Below the pieces are notes generated by a model. That model was not told the DNA's origin. It saw only the letters and a program-made list of their open reading frames with translations, and did not search any database. Of a stretch of DNA of 64,000 bases, positions 33,541 to 42,160 are shown piece after piece. A program made the translations under genes and the position numbers. Positions within the stretch are counted from its first letter, which is position 1, and each line of letters opens with the position of its first letter. Origin of the DNA: Streptomyces sp. DSM 110735. Lineage in GTDB: Bacteria; Actinomycetota; Actinomycetes; Streptomycetales; Streptomycetaceae. Location: assembly GCF_016482685.1 (NCBI RefSeq), contig NZ_JACYHF010000003.1, forward strand, positions 62,001 through 126,000. The letters are read 5' to 3'.

Positions 33541-35384
33541 ACCCCGGCCGCCCCGGGACCGTACCCCAGGGCACGGCGGAGGGTCCGCCGGTACGACTCA
33601 CGGGGCGGTGGCGCCGCCGGACGCGGGTGACGCGGACCGTCGCCCCGGCGACCGGGGGCGCCGTCGCGGGGCGGGCGATGGCGAGCGAACAGCGGACGGC
33701 TCCTCGGGCGGAACGGGCTTCCGGGGAACCGGGAGCCGTCCTCTCCCCGGCGCGGTTCCGGCTGCCCCCGGGCACCCGCCGCCCGCTGCTCGTCGTGCTC
33801 GTCGCCCTGCTCCTTGGCCAGATGGCCGTCGCCATGGTGACCACCGCCGTCCAGCAGTCGCCCACCATCGACGAGCCGGTGTACGTCGCGACCGCCACCG
33901 ACTACCTCCGCGAGCACCGCCTGCGCTACAACCCCGAACACCCCCCACTCGGCAAGCTGTTGATCGCCGCCGGGGTGGCGGTGGCCGACCCGCGCTACGA
34001 CCCGTCCACGCCCGGCACCCAGGGCGACGTGGGCCGGCATCTGCTGTACGAGTCGGGCAACGACCCCGGGCGGCTGATGCTCTGGGCGCGGCTCCCGGTG
34101 ATCGTGCTGACGCTGCTGACCGGTCTGGTGGTGTTCGCGTTCGCCCGTGACGTGGCGGGGACGCCGGGCGGGCTGGTGGCGCTCGCGCTGTACGCCTTCT
34201 CGCCCGACGTGATCGCGCACGGCGCGCTGGCCACGCTGGACCTGCCCGTGACGGGCTTCCTGGTGACCGCCGCGTGGCTGGCCTGGCGGGCGCGACGGCG
34301 CCCCCGGCGGTACGTCCCGCTCACGGGTCTGGCCCTCGGCGCGGCGCTCGCGACGAAGATGAGCGCGCTGCCCGCGATCCCGGTGCTGATGCTGCTCGCC
34401 GCTCTGTCCGTGTGGCACGCGCTGCCCGGCGCGGACCGGCGCCGCCGGGCGCTGCTCACTGCCGCAGGCGGGGTGACGGTGGCGGTGCTGGCGGTCGCCG
34501 TGGTGTGGGCGGTGTACGCGGCGGTCGATCCCCGCCTGCGCTTCTCCCCCGCCGAACCGGTGCCCGCGCTCGCCGGACTGCACGGCAGGCTGACCTCGCT
34601 GCTGCCGCTCCCGCCCGCCTACCGGGCCGGGATGCGCGTGCAGTTCGCCTTCGAGCACCACGCCTGGCAGGGCTTCCTGTTCGGGCGGCTGTACACCGGA
34701 CCGCTCTGGTACTACCTCCCCGCCGCCCTCCTGGTGAAGACCCCGATCGCCCTGCTCGCGCTGGGCGCCGCCGGCGCCACAGCCGCCCTGACGCTTCGCC
34801 CGCTGCGCCCCGCCGCGCCGTATCTGCTGCTGCCCCCGGCGCTGCTGCTGGCCGTGGCGATGACGGGCGCGCGGGACTTCGGCACCCGGTACGCGCTGTT
34901 CGTGCCGGTGTTCCTGGCGGTGACGGCGGGCTGCGTGGCAGCGGGCTGCGTGACGGCGGTCCGGTACCGGTGGGCGGTGCCGCTGACCGGGCTGCTCGTC
35001 GCCTGGGCGGCGGTGACCTCGCTGCGGGTGTACCCGTACTACCTGCCGTACGCCAACGAGGCGTTCGGCGGTCCCGCGGCCACGCACCAAGTGCTGCACG
35101 ACTCCAACGTGGACTGGGGTCAGGACCTCGGCAGGCTCGGGGACCGGTTGCGGGAGCGGTATCCGGGCGAGCGGGTGTGGCTGGTGTACAAGGGCGCCGG
35201 TGTGCCGTCGGCGTACGGCATCCACGCCGCCGATCCGCGCGCGGTGCCCCTGTCGCGGGTGCACGGGCTGCTCGCGGTGTCGGACTCGGCTGCCGCGAAG
35301 GCGCGCGGGGATCTCGCCCGGCTGATCCGGACCAGCCGTCCGGTGGATCAGGTGGGGTACTCGATCACGCTGTACCGGCGCTGA
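33537..35384 (+). CDS. GT39/ArnT-like membrane glycosyltransferase
   Basis: 615 residues from GTG 33537 (four-base overlap with the kinase gene); ATG 33678 is an alternative that would drop 47 residues. About ten membrane segments start near residue 82. The extracytoplasmic loop after the first helix has TIDEPVYVATATDYLREHRL with the Asp-Glu pair of the GT-C family and PEHPPLGKLL. The last segment has the family motif DSNVDWGQDLGRLGD. Such enzymes take a polyprenyl-phosphate sugar and add it to a protein or lipid outside the membrane. The acceptor is unknown. A hairpin at 35393-35416 follows. Confidence 0.9.
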   Translation: MNPGRPGTVPQGTAEGPPVRLTGRWRRRTRVTRTVAPATGGAVAGRAMASEQRTAPRAERASGEPGAVLSPARFRLPPGTRRPLLVVLVALLLGQMAVAMVTTAVQQSPTIDEPVYVATATDYLREHRLRYNPEHPPLGKLLIAAGVAVADPRYDPSTPGTQGDVGRHLLYESGNDPGRLMLWARLPVIVLTLLTGLVVFAFARDVAGTPGGLVALALYAFSPDVIAHGALATLDLPVTGFLVTAAWLAWRARRRPRRYVPLTGLALGAALATKMSALPAIPVLMLLAALSVWHALPGADRRRRALLTAAGGVTVAVLAVAVVWAVYAAVDPRLRFSPAEPVPALAGLHGRLTSLLPLPPAYRAGMRVQFAFEHHAWQGFLFGRLYTGPLWYYLPAALLVKTPIALLALGAAGATAALTLRPLRPAAPYLLLPPALLLAVAMTGARDFGTRYALFVPVFLAVTAGCVAAGCVTAVRYRWAVPLTGLLVAWAAVTSLRVYPYYLPYANEAFGGPAATHQVLHDSNVDWGQDLGRLGDRLRERYPGERVWLVYKGAGVPSAYGIHAADPRAVPLSRVHGLLAVSDSAAAKARGDLARLIRTSRPVDQVGYSITLYRR

Positions 35385-35392
35385 GATCCTCT

Positions 35393-35416
35393 ACGGGCGC
35401 TGAGCCGGGCGCCCGT
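35393..35416 (+). terminator. Hairpin after the GT39 gene
   Basis: ACGGGCGC (35393-35400) and GCGCCCGT (35409-35416) form an 8-bp stem with an 8-base loop, nine bases past the stop. Confidence 0.55.
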
Positions 35417-35462
35417 GGCCGCGACAACCCGGCGGGCGGCAGAGGGGGGTGGGCTATGTTGA

Positions 35463-36407
35463 GTGATCGTGGGAGAAAAAGTCGACGGGCCGGTGCCCTC
35501 TCCGCAGGCGGCACGCGCCCAGGCGTCAGCGATCACCTCGGGCGGCGACGTCTCCCGGGCCGACGCCTCCCCGACCTCCCGGCTGCGCGCGCTCTTCGAC
35601 GGACCCCGGCTGTCCCCGGGGCAGCGGCGGATCGCGCAGTATCTGATCGAACACATCACCGAGGCGGCGTTCCTGTCGATCACCGAGCTGGCCGACCGGG
35701 TGGGGGTCAGCCAGCCGTCGGTGACCCGGTTCGCGGCGGCGGTCGGCTTCAGCGGCTATCCGGCGCTGCGCGAGCGGCTCCAGTCGATCGCGCTGAGCAC
35801 GCTGCCGGGCCCGCACGAGGCGGACCGCGCGAACGAGCTGCAGTCCGCCGTGGACGCCGAGATCCAGAACCTGGAGAACCTGCGCCGCGACCTCGCCGAC
35901 CCCGGCAAGGTGGTCCGGGTGGGTCGCGCGCTCTCCCGCTCCACCCCGCTGACCGTCCTCGGGCTGCGCATCTCCGCCTCGCTCGCGGAGTACTTCGGGT
36001 ACGCGGCCCGGCGCATCCATCCCGACGTACGGCTGGTGACCCACGGCGGGAGCGTGGCGTACGACGCGCTGCTCCAGGCGCGGGAGGCGGGCGGGAGCTG
36101 GGTGCTGGCGTTCGGGATGCCCCGGCACGCACGGGAGACGCTCACCGCGCTCAGGGTGGCGCGCGAGGCGGGTCTGAAGGTCGCCCTGGTCACCGACCTG
36201 GCGCTCGGTCCGCTGCCCGACGAGGCGGACGTCACCTTCGCCACGGGCACCGGCTCCCGGCTGGTCTTCGACTCCTACGCGGCGCCCGGCGTGATGGCCG
36301 CCGCGCTGCTCCAGGCGATGACGGACGCGGACCCCGAGCGCACCCAGGCCCGGCTGGAGAAGTACGAGCGGGGCGCCGAGGAACGGCAGTTCTTCCTGCC
36401 GGAGTGA
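35463..36407 (+). CDS. MurR/RpiR-family transcriptional regulator
   Basis: 314 residues from GTG 35463 (GTG 35469 also possible). The N-terminal RpiR helix-turn-helix lies at about 40-115 (LSPGQRRIAQYLIEHITEAA, LSITELADRVGVSQPSVTRF). The C-terminal SIS sugar-isomerase domain (about 140-275: TPLTVLGLRISASLAEYFGY, LAFGMPRHARETLTALRVAR) senses a phosphosugar. RpiR regulators control sugar catabolism; the GH65/PgmB genes are about 3 kb upstream and may be targets, but that is inference. A 20-bp palindrome lies 52 bases past its stop, before the next gene. Confidence 0.92.
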   Translation: MIVGEKVDGPVPSPQAARAQASAITSGGDVSRADASPTSRLRALFDGPRLSPGQRRIAQYLIEHITEAAFLSITELADRVGVSQPSVTRFAAAVGFSGYPALRERLQSIALSTLPGPHEADRANELQSAVDAEIQNLENLRRDLADPGKVVRVGRALSRSTPLTVLGLRISASLAEYFGYAARRIHPDVRLVTHGGSVAYDALLQAREAGGSWVLAFGMPRHARETLTALRVAREAGLKVALVTDLALGPLPDEADVTFATGTGSRLVFDSYAAPGVMAAALLQAMTDADPERTQARLEKYERGAEERQFFLPE

Positions 36408-36459
36408 GCCGTGAGCCCGCATGTTCCCGTACCGGCGAAGACGCCCACACGACCAGGCG

Positions 36460-36510
36460 CGCATGAATGTTTTCATGCGTCTTGAAAACCCGACGGCATA
36501 TATAAATACT
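36460..36510 (+). promoter_or_regulatory. 20-bp palindrome followed by a promoter-like sequence
   Basis: CGCATGAA (36460-36467) and TTCATGCG (36472-36479) flank TGTT, a perfect inverted repeat. Directly downstream are TTGAAA (36482-36487) and, 17 bases on, AATACT within TATATAAATACT, a plausible -35/-10 pair. It should serve the gene at 36556. Confidence 0.65.
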
Positions 36511-36555
36511 GCTCCCGGCGCCCCCCACGCGGCACACCCGGAAGCGACGACGATC

Positions 36556-36930
36556 ATGCCCATGACCACCACGCGCATCAGCCCCGACTGGCCATGCCAG
36601 GTCAAGACCCCGGGCAGCTACGACTGGGAGCGCTCGGCGGCCCGCTGGCTGCGCGAGCTGATCCCCGCCCGTTACGCCGGTTACCCGGCGCTCATCAGGC
36701 ACCCCGTCCTGCTCGCCCGGCACGCCCGGCTCCAGGTCGAACAGGAGATCCGGGTCGCGCGCACCGCGCTGCAGACCGCCCGTACGGAGCTGCCCGTCCT
36801 CGGCCTGCCCGAATCGGTCATCGAGCACACCATCAAGCTCTACGCGGCCGAGCTGCTCCAGCTCCAGCACATCGCGCGCAGTGTGCGCGTGGTCTCCGAG
36901 GCGCTCGGCGGACGCGGCACCACCCGCTGA
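36556..36930 (+). CDS. Small unknown protein, conserved-looking
   Basis: 124 residues, start ATG 36556 (ATG 36562 also possible). Residues 5-45 carry WPCQVKTPGSYDWERSAARW and LRELIPARYAGYPALIR, an amphipathic helical region; residues 50-110 are long charged helices (RHARLQVEQEIRVARTALQT, LQHIARSVRVVSEALGG). There is no signal or membrane segment. I know no family. It has its own promoter with a strong palindrome, so its expression is probably tightly regulated, perhaps by the RpiR protein next door. Confidence 0.7.
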   Translation: MPMTTTRISPDWPCQVKTPGSYDWERSAARWLRELIPARYAGYPALIRHPVLLARHARLQVEQEIRVARTALQTARTELPVLGLPESVIEHTIKLYAAELLQLQHIARSVRVVSEALGGRGTTR

Positions 36931-37009
36931 GCGCCGCGCAACCGTGTGAGCAGCACACGTACCGGCCGGACACGTGATCGAGCGGCCGCACCTGTGCCAT
37001 GCTCAACGC

Positions 37010-39376
37010 GTGACGAGCGATCCAGCGCTTCCCGTGGAACCGGGTACCGGCGCCGACCCCACGGCGTTGGCCCAGGCCGTGGCACGGCAGCGCGCCGAAC
37101 TGGAGCGGTTGCGGGACGAAGCCGCCACCACCGCGGTGATGGAGCGCGCCAAGGGTGCCCTGATGGCGGCGGACGGCCGGTCCGCCGACGCGGCCCACGA
37201 CGAACTGCTGCGGCGTGCCCGAACGGGCAATCGCACCCTGCTGGAGGAGTGCTGGCTGACCCTGGGCGCCCTGGAGCGACCCCGGCGGGAAGCCGAGGGA
37301 CAGCCCGACCGGGACGCGCGGCGCTCCGCGCCCGCCTCCGGCTCCGGCGACGTCGCGGACGTGCTCGGCGCGGTGGGCCGGGACCTGGTGCGGGTCGGCT
37401 CCCCGCAGGAGCTGGCCGGGTGCCTGCTGCGGCATCTGGCGCCCGAGGCGGGCGCCGACGCCGTGATGCTGTACGAGCGGCTGCCCGAGGGCGGCATCGA
37501 GCTGATGGGGCACGCCGGCATCGCCCCCACCTTCGCCGCGCAGTGGCACCGGATACCGCCCCTGACCAATGTGGCGCCGCTGGACGCGCTGGCGGCCGGT
37601 GAGCCGTGCTGGCTGGAGGACCTGGCCAGGGACCGGGAGCACTATCTGCTCGTCGACGACCCGCCGGACTGCTGGCGGTCCCGGGCGTGGCTGCCGGTGC
37701 CCGGCGGTCCGGCGTCGGGGGTCGTCCTCGGTGTCCTGCGCGGCGAGGAGCGGCCGTTCACCCCGCGCGAACGGCAGTTGCTGCGCGCCGTGGCCCGGCT
37801 GTGCGCGGGACGGCTGCGCGCCTTCGACTCCCGTCCGGACGGCCATGACGACAGTGCGCAGCCCGTGCAGAGCGTGCTCGACGCGCTGCCCGGTGCCGCG
37901 ATCCTGCTGTGCCCGCTGCGCTCCCCCTCCGGAGAGGTGGAGGACTACCGCATCGAGGCGGCGGCGCCCGAGGCGGTGGACGTGTTCGGCCGCACCGGGC
38001 AGGACATGGTCGGCAGCCGCATCCTGGAGAGCTATCCGTCCGTCGCGGGCGAGGCGCTGTGGGACGGCTACCTCCAGGCGCTCACCACCAAGGTCCCCTT
38101 CGAGAGCGAGCCGTTCGCCTACCACGACACCGTGGACGGCGTGCCCGTGACCGCGACCTACTCGGTCAGGGCCGCCCCGCTGGACGGCGGTCTGCTGGTG
38201 ACCTGGCTGCGGCACGACCCGGCGGAGCTGCAGGAGCAGCGGCTGGCCGACGTGCAGCGGCTGGGCAATCTGGGCTGGGCCGTCTGGAACCTGGCGACCG
38301 GCGAGACGGCCTGGTCCGCGCAGGCGTACGCCGTGCTGGGTCAGGACCCCGCCGCCGGTCCGGTGCCGCTGGAGCGGCTGCCCCGGCTGGTCGCGGCGGA
38401 CGACGCGGACACCCTCACCCGGGCGATCACCGAACTCACCACCCGGGCCACGCCGTTCGACCTCCCCTTCCGCATCCACACCGAGCGCGGCGTACGGCAC
38501 TTGCGGATCGTCGCGGAGGCGGTGGCGGATCCGGACGGCACCCCGGTGGAGGTGCACGGCTTCGTGCAGGACCTCACCGCGCAGCGCAGCGCCGAACTCG
38601 CCTTGGTGGAGAGCGAACGCGCGATGCTCCTCCAGCGCGGTGTCCTCCAGGCGGAGCGGGCGCTCGCGGGACGGCTCCAGCACGCCCTGCTGCCGCTGCC
38701 CCGCAAGCCGGTGAGCCTGGCCGGGCTGCGCGTCGAGATCGCCTATCTGCCCGCGCAGTCGGGCATCCAGGTCGGCGGCGACTGGTTCAGTGCGATCGAA
38801 CTCCCCGACGACCAGGCGCTGTTCGTGGTGGGCGACGTGGCAGGGCACGGCATCGACGCGGTGGCGACGATGGCGCAGCTCAGGTTCACCGCCAAGGGCA
38901 TGGTCAGCACGGGCTCCTCGCTGACCGGGGCGCTGTCCCGGCTCAACCAGTTGCTGCTGCACTCCCGGGAGGCGCTGACCACGGCGACCATGATCCTCGC
39001 CCGCTACGACCCCCGTACCCGCGTGCTCACCTGGACGCAGGCCGGGCATCCGCCGCCGCTGCTGGTGCGCGGCGCCGAGGTGCGCTACGTGCCGCGCCCC
39101 CGGGGCATCCTGCTGGGCGCGAGCGCGGCGCCGGTCTTCGAGTCGGCGGAGCTGCGCCTGGAACCGGGCGACCGGCTGCTGCTGTACACCGACGGTCTGG
39201 TGGAGCGGCCCGGCGAGAGCCTGGACACGGCTCTGTCGCGCCTGGCCGGCACGGTCCGCGCGCAGGGCAGGGAGGGCGCCGGTTCGCTGGACGCGCTGCT
39301 CGCCTCGCTGCTGGCGGACGAGCGGCGCGACGACGTGTGCGTGGTGGACATCAGGATGCCCCCGGCCGGGGAGTAG
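37010..39376 (+). CDS. ANTAR-GAF-PAS-PP2C multidomain phosphatase
   Basis: 788 residues from GTG 37010. Residues 20-90 resemble an ANTAR RNA-binding domain (AVMERAKGALMAADGRSADA with AHDELLRRARTGNRTLLEEC). A GAF domain follows (LEDLARDREHYLLVDDPPDC), then two PAS-like regions (VQSVLDALPGAAILLCPLRS; LGNLGWAVWNLATGETAWSA) and a C-terminal PP2C domain (about 570-785: IQVGGDWFSAIELPDDQ, FVVGDVAGHGIDAVA, LLLYTDGLVERPG). A protein linking possible RNA binding to a SpoIIE-type phosphatase would sense small ligands or redox and control sigma-factor partner-switching. No ATPase domain follows, unlike the gene at 22582. Confidence 0.92.
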   Translation: MTSDPALPVEPGTGADPTALAQAVARQRAELERLRDEAATTAVMERAKGALMAADGRSADAAHDELLRRARTGNRTLLEECWLTLGALERPRREAEGQPDRDARRSAPASGSGDVADVLGAVGRDLVRVGSPQELAGCLLRHLAPEAGADAVMLYERLPEGGIELMGHAGIAPTFAAQWHRIPPLTNVAPLDALAAGEPCWLEDLARDREHYLLVDDPPDCWRSRAWLPVPGGPASGVVLGVLRGEERPFTPRERQLLRAVARLCAGRLRAFDSRPDGHDDSAQPVQSVLDALPGAAILLCPLRSPSGEVEDYRIEAAAPEAVDVFGRTGQDMVGSRILESYPSVAGEALWDGYLQALTTKVPFESEPFAYHDTVDGVPVTATYSVRAAPLDGGLLVTWLRHDPAELQEQRLADVQRLGNLGWAVWNLATGETAWSAQAYAVLGQDPAAGPVPLERLPRLVAADDADTLTRAITELTTRATPFDLPFRIHTERGVRHLRIVAEAVADPDGTPVEVHGFVQDLTAQRSAELALVESERAMLLQRGVLQAERALAGRLQHALLPLPRKPVSLAGLRVEIAYLPAQSGIQVGGDWFSAIELPDDQALFVVGDVAGHGIDAVATMAQLRFTAKGMVSTGSSLTGALSRLNQLLLHSREALTTATMILARYDPRTRVLTWTQAGHPPPLLVRGAEVRYVPRPRGILLGASAAPVFESAELRLEPGDRLLLYTDGLVERPGESLDTALSRLAGTVRAQGREGAGSLDALLASLLADERRDDVCVVDIRMPPAGE

Positions 39377-39385
39377 CCGGACCGC

Positions 39386-40126
39386 TCAGGTACGCGACTC
39401 CAGTGCGCGGCGGGTGTCGTCGCCGTAGACGCCGCGCTCGTCGCCGCTGATGCCGTACCAGAGCTGGAAGCGGGCGACGGCGGCGGCGAGCACGGCGTCG
39501 TAGCCGCCGGTCGCGGAGCCGTCCCGGAACACGTCGGGGATGCGCAGCAGGCGCTCGCGCAGCTCGGTGACCTCGGGTCCGGCATCGCCCTCGCGCAGGG
39601 TGCCGGGACCGTCGGGGTCGGCGGTGGCGGACGCGGCGGGGGCGACGGGCGCGGTCGGGGTGGCGGGCTCGGTGGTGGCCGGGGTGATGGTCACCGGGCG
39701 CGGGGCGGCGGAGTGCGGGGGCCGGGCGGCGGCGGTGGCGCTCTGCCGGGCGGGCAGCAGCAGGGCGCAGCCGAAGCCGATCAGCGCGGCGACGCCGAGG
39801 GCGAGCACCGCGACGGCACGGCGCACCGGCCGCTCCGGGCGTGCCGGGGACGCCGGGGACTCCTCGGGGACCGGGGGCAGCTCCTGGGTGTCGTCCTCGG
39901 CTCCGGCGGGCGCGAGCAGGGGCGACGGCGGTGACGGTGGCGGCGGTGTTGTGCCGGGTGGCTCGGGCGGGGGCGTACCGGCGGTCTCGCGCGGCGCCTC
40001 GCCGTCCCGCGGCAGCAGCTCGCGCATCAGCTCCGCGAGCGCGTCCTGACGGCGGGCCCGTACGACACGGACGGGCTCCACGATCCGCCCGGGGCGCGGC
40101 GGTTCGGGATCGGGGGGTGTCGGCAC
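39386..40126 (-). CDS. Membrane-anchored peptidoglycan-binding protein
   Basis: 246 residues. Residues 1-100 are a Pro-rich cytoplasmic segment (EPPRPGRIVEPVRVVRARRQ). One membrane helix lies near 107-125 (AVAVLALGVAALIGFGCALL). The C-terminal 80 residues are a PG_binding_1 domain (LREGDAGPEVTELRERLLRI, VLAAAVARFQLWYGI, YGDDTRRALE). It should bind the cell wall from the outer face of the membrane. Its stop is nine bases from that of the phosphatase gene. Confidence 0.85.
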   Translation of the reverse strand: MPTPPDPEPPRPGRIVEPVRVVRARRQDALAELMRELLPRDGEAPRETAGTPPPEPPGTTPPPPSPPSPLLAPAGAEDDTQELPPVPEESPASPARPERPVRRAVAVLALGVAALIGFGCALLLPARQSATAAARPPHSAAPRPVTITPATTEPATPTAPVAPAASATADPDGPGTLREGDAGPEVTELRERLLRIPDVFRDGSATGGYDAVLAAAVARFQLWYGISGDERGVYGDDTRRALESRT

Positions 40127-40226
40127 GCTGCTCTCCTTTCCGTCCCTCGGGTCCGGGAGTGCGCGGTCCCGACGGGGGATACGGAGCGCGGGGCACGGCC
40201 GTTCAGGGCGGGCGCCGCCCCGGAGG

Positions 40227-41069
40227 TCAGACCGGGCTCGACACGCCCTGGGCGAAGCGGTTCAGGGAGGACGTCAGCGTGGCCACGAAGGCTTCGCGGT
40301 CGTCCTCGGTGAGCGCGTCCAGCGAGAGGTAGGGGTTGAGGTCCTCCAGTTCGACCAGGAGCAGGTCACCGGCGAGGGTGCGGCAGGCGTCGACGCGCTG
40401 GATGCCGTGGCCGAGGGCGTTCCAGTCGATGAAGCGGCGCGCGAACTCGAGGTCGGCGGCGGTGGCCGCGTAGGGCTTCAGGTCCCAGCGGCGGCGGGGG
40501 TCGGGGGCGTAGAGGGCGTACTCGAAGTCGTCGTCCACGAAGTAGAAGGAGATCTCGTGGGTGAAGTCGACGTGCGGCTGCACCAGGACGCTGCCGTCGG
40601 CGACGGGCGCCTCGGCGACCCGGCTCGCGGGCACCACGCGCAGCCCGAGGGAGTCGGCACCGAGGCGCGGCTTGACCACGTAGCGGTCGGACCGCGGCAG
40701 CCGGTCCAGGTCCTCGGCGCGGTCGACGGTGGGGATGACCGGGTACCCCGCCGCCGTCAGCTCGATCAGATAGCCCTTGCCCGCCATGTCCGCCCTGCCG
40801 GTGAGCGGGTTGTACACCCGCGCTCCGGTCTCCAGCGCGTGCGCCCGGAACTTCTCGTACGCGGCCAGATAGCCGAGCACCGGTCCGGAGTTGCGGACCA
40901 CCACCGCGTCGAAGTCGTCCATCAGGGCGGCCGCGTCCAGCGGGTGACACAGGGCCAGGTCGAAGTGGGCGCGCAGCCGGGAGGTGAGGAACACGTCCTC
41001 GTCGCCGTAGCGGCGCCCGCGGGCCGGGAACGCCAGATCGGTGACGTAGAGCAGGCGGGGGCGGCGCAT
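40227..41069 (-). CDS. ATP-grasp-like protein
   Basis: 280 residues. The layout is that of RimK/glutathione-synthetase-type ATP-grasp enzymes: an N-terminal domain (LLYVTDLAFPARGRRYGDED), MAGKGYLIELTAAGYPVIPT, the ATP-binding Lys segment YVVKPRLGADSLGLRVVPAS, SVLVQPHVDFTHEISFYFVD, and a metal-binding C-terminus (VDACRTLAGDLLLVELEDLN). Such enzymes ligate a carboxylate to an amine using ATP; the residues at the family's Asn/Glu metal positions look partly preserved (ELEDLN). The substrate is unknown. It is divergent from a TetR regulator. Confidence 0.85.
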   Translation of the reverse strand: MRRPRLLYVTDLAFPARGRRYGDEDVFLTSRLRAHFDLALCHPLDAAALMDDFDAVVVRNSGPVLGYLAAYEKFRAHALETGARVYNPLTGRADMAGKGYLIELTAAGYPVIPTVDRAEDLDRLPRSDRYVVKPRLGADSLGLRVVPASRVAEAPVADGSVLVQPHVDFTHEISFYFVDDDFEYALYAPDPRRRWDLKPYAATAADLEFARRFIDWNALGHGIQRVDACRTLAGDLLLVELEDLNPYLSLDALTEDDREAFVATLTSSLNRFAQGVSSPV

Positions 41070-41193
41070 GGGGGTTCTCCTCGGGCGGGCCGGTGGCGAC
41101 AGGGCGGAGAAAGGTTACGCCGCAGACGGGGGGTGATGATCGGCGGGCCCTGGGGTGATCACGTGGAGATGCGCGCCCTCGCGCTGCCGTACA

Positions 41194-41236
41194 GCACTCG
41201 GTCCCCTCATGGGCGAGGTTGCGCTGCACCGAGTGC
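41194..41236. promoter_or_regulatory. Inverted repeat GCACTCGGT / ACCGAGTGC upstream of a TetR gene
   Basis: Perfect 9-bp arms at 41194-41202 and 41228-41236, 25 bases apart, between the divergent ATP-grasp and TetR genes. The right arm is part of GAGTGCCAC, a motif found again after the TetR gene. Confidence 0.6.
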
Positions 41237-41269
41237 CACACATTGCCCAGGGGTGCTACTTTCCCGCTC

Positions 41270-41989
41270 ATGAGCACCAGCAGCGCGGTCCCGGCCGCGA
41301 AGCCGCCGATGCGTGACGCCCTGGTCGACGCCGCCTTCCGGCTCTTCCTGGAGCGGGGGTACGACCGCACCACCGTGGACGACATCGTGGCGCTCGCCGG
41401 GGTCGGACGGCGCTCGTTCTTCCGCTACTTCCCCTCCAAGGAGGACGTGGTCTTCCCCGACCACGAGCGCTGCCTCGCCGACATGACCGCCTTCCTCGCG
41501 GCGGGCGAGGGCACCGGGGACCCGGTGGAGCGGGTGTGCGACGCGGCTCGGCTGGTGCTGCGGATGTACGCGGAGGACCCCGACTTCTCGGTGCGCCGTT
41601 ACCGGCTGACCAAGCAGGTGCCGGGGCTGCGCGCGTACGAGCTGTCGGTGATGCGGCGCTACGAGCGGGCGCTCGCCGGACATCTGCGGGAGCGGTACGC
41701 GGGGCGCCCCGACGGCACGCTGCGCGCGGACGTGATCGCGGCGGCGGTGGTCGCGGCGCACAACAACGCCCTGCGCTCCTGGCTGCGTTCGGACGGCGCG
41801 GGCGACGCGGACGCTGCCGTGGACCACGCGCTGGGCTGTGTCCGGGCGGCGTTCACGGAACCGGCAGACGGCGCGGTGGTACGCGGTGCCCCCGCCGGGG
41901 GCGAGGACGTGGTGGTGGTCGTCGCCCGGCGCGACGCCCCGCTGTGGCGCGTGGTGCGGGAGTTCGAGGCGGCGCTGGGGCGCCCCTGA
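41270..41989 (+). CDS. TetR-family transcriptional regulator
   Basis: 239 residues from ATG 41270. The HTH is MRDALVDAAFRLFLERGYDR, TTVDDIVALAGVGRRSFFRY and FPSKEDVVFPDHERCL, resembling the MftR/acyl-CoA-linked TetR subgroup with the FFRYFPSKE signature. The ligand domain is helical (VERVCDAARLVLRMYAEDPD). AGTGCCA-type motifs lie both upstream of this gene and upstream of the OB-fold gene that follows. Acyl-CoA-related function is an inference from subfamily and from the DUF35 neighbour. Confidence 0.92.
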   Translation: MSTSSAVPAAKPPMRDALVDAAFRLFLERGYDRTTVDDIVALAGVGRRSFFRYFPSKEDVVFPDHERCLADMTAFLAAGEGTGDPVERVCDAARLVLRMYAEDPDFSVRRYRLTKQVPGLRAYELSVMRRYERALAGHLRERYAGRPDGTLRADVIAAAVVAAHNNALRSWLRSDGAGDADAAVDHALGCVRAAFTEPADGAVVRGAPAGGEDVVVVVARRDAPLWRVVREFEAALGRP

Positions 41990-42044
41990 CGGGGCAACCG
42001 CGCGGTCGCGGGCACAGATTGAGGGTACGGAGTGCCTTTACGAC

Positions 42045-42059
42045 TGACACTGAGTGCCA
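42045..42059. promoter_or_regulatory. Imperfect palindrome TGACACTGAGTGCCA upstream of the DUF35 gene
   Basis: TGACACT and AGTGCCA, separated by G, match as inverted repeats at six of seven positions. The motif AGTGCC also occurs at 42030-42035 and in front of the TetR gene at 41232. A shared regulator binding site is likely. Confidence 0.5.
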
Positions 42060-42160
42060 TACGCTGGCGGTGTGCACGGTGGCACGACGACCGGGCACAC
42101 GTGTGCGCGGTTCACACCGCGCGTTCGGGATTTCCGGCCCAGCGCAGGGAGTTGACCAGC

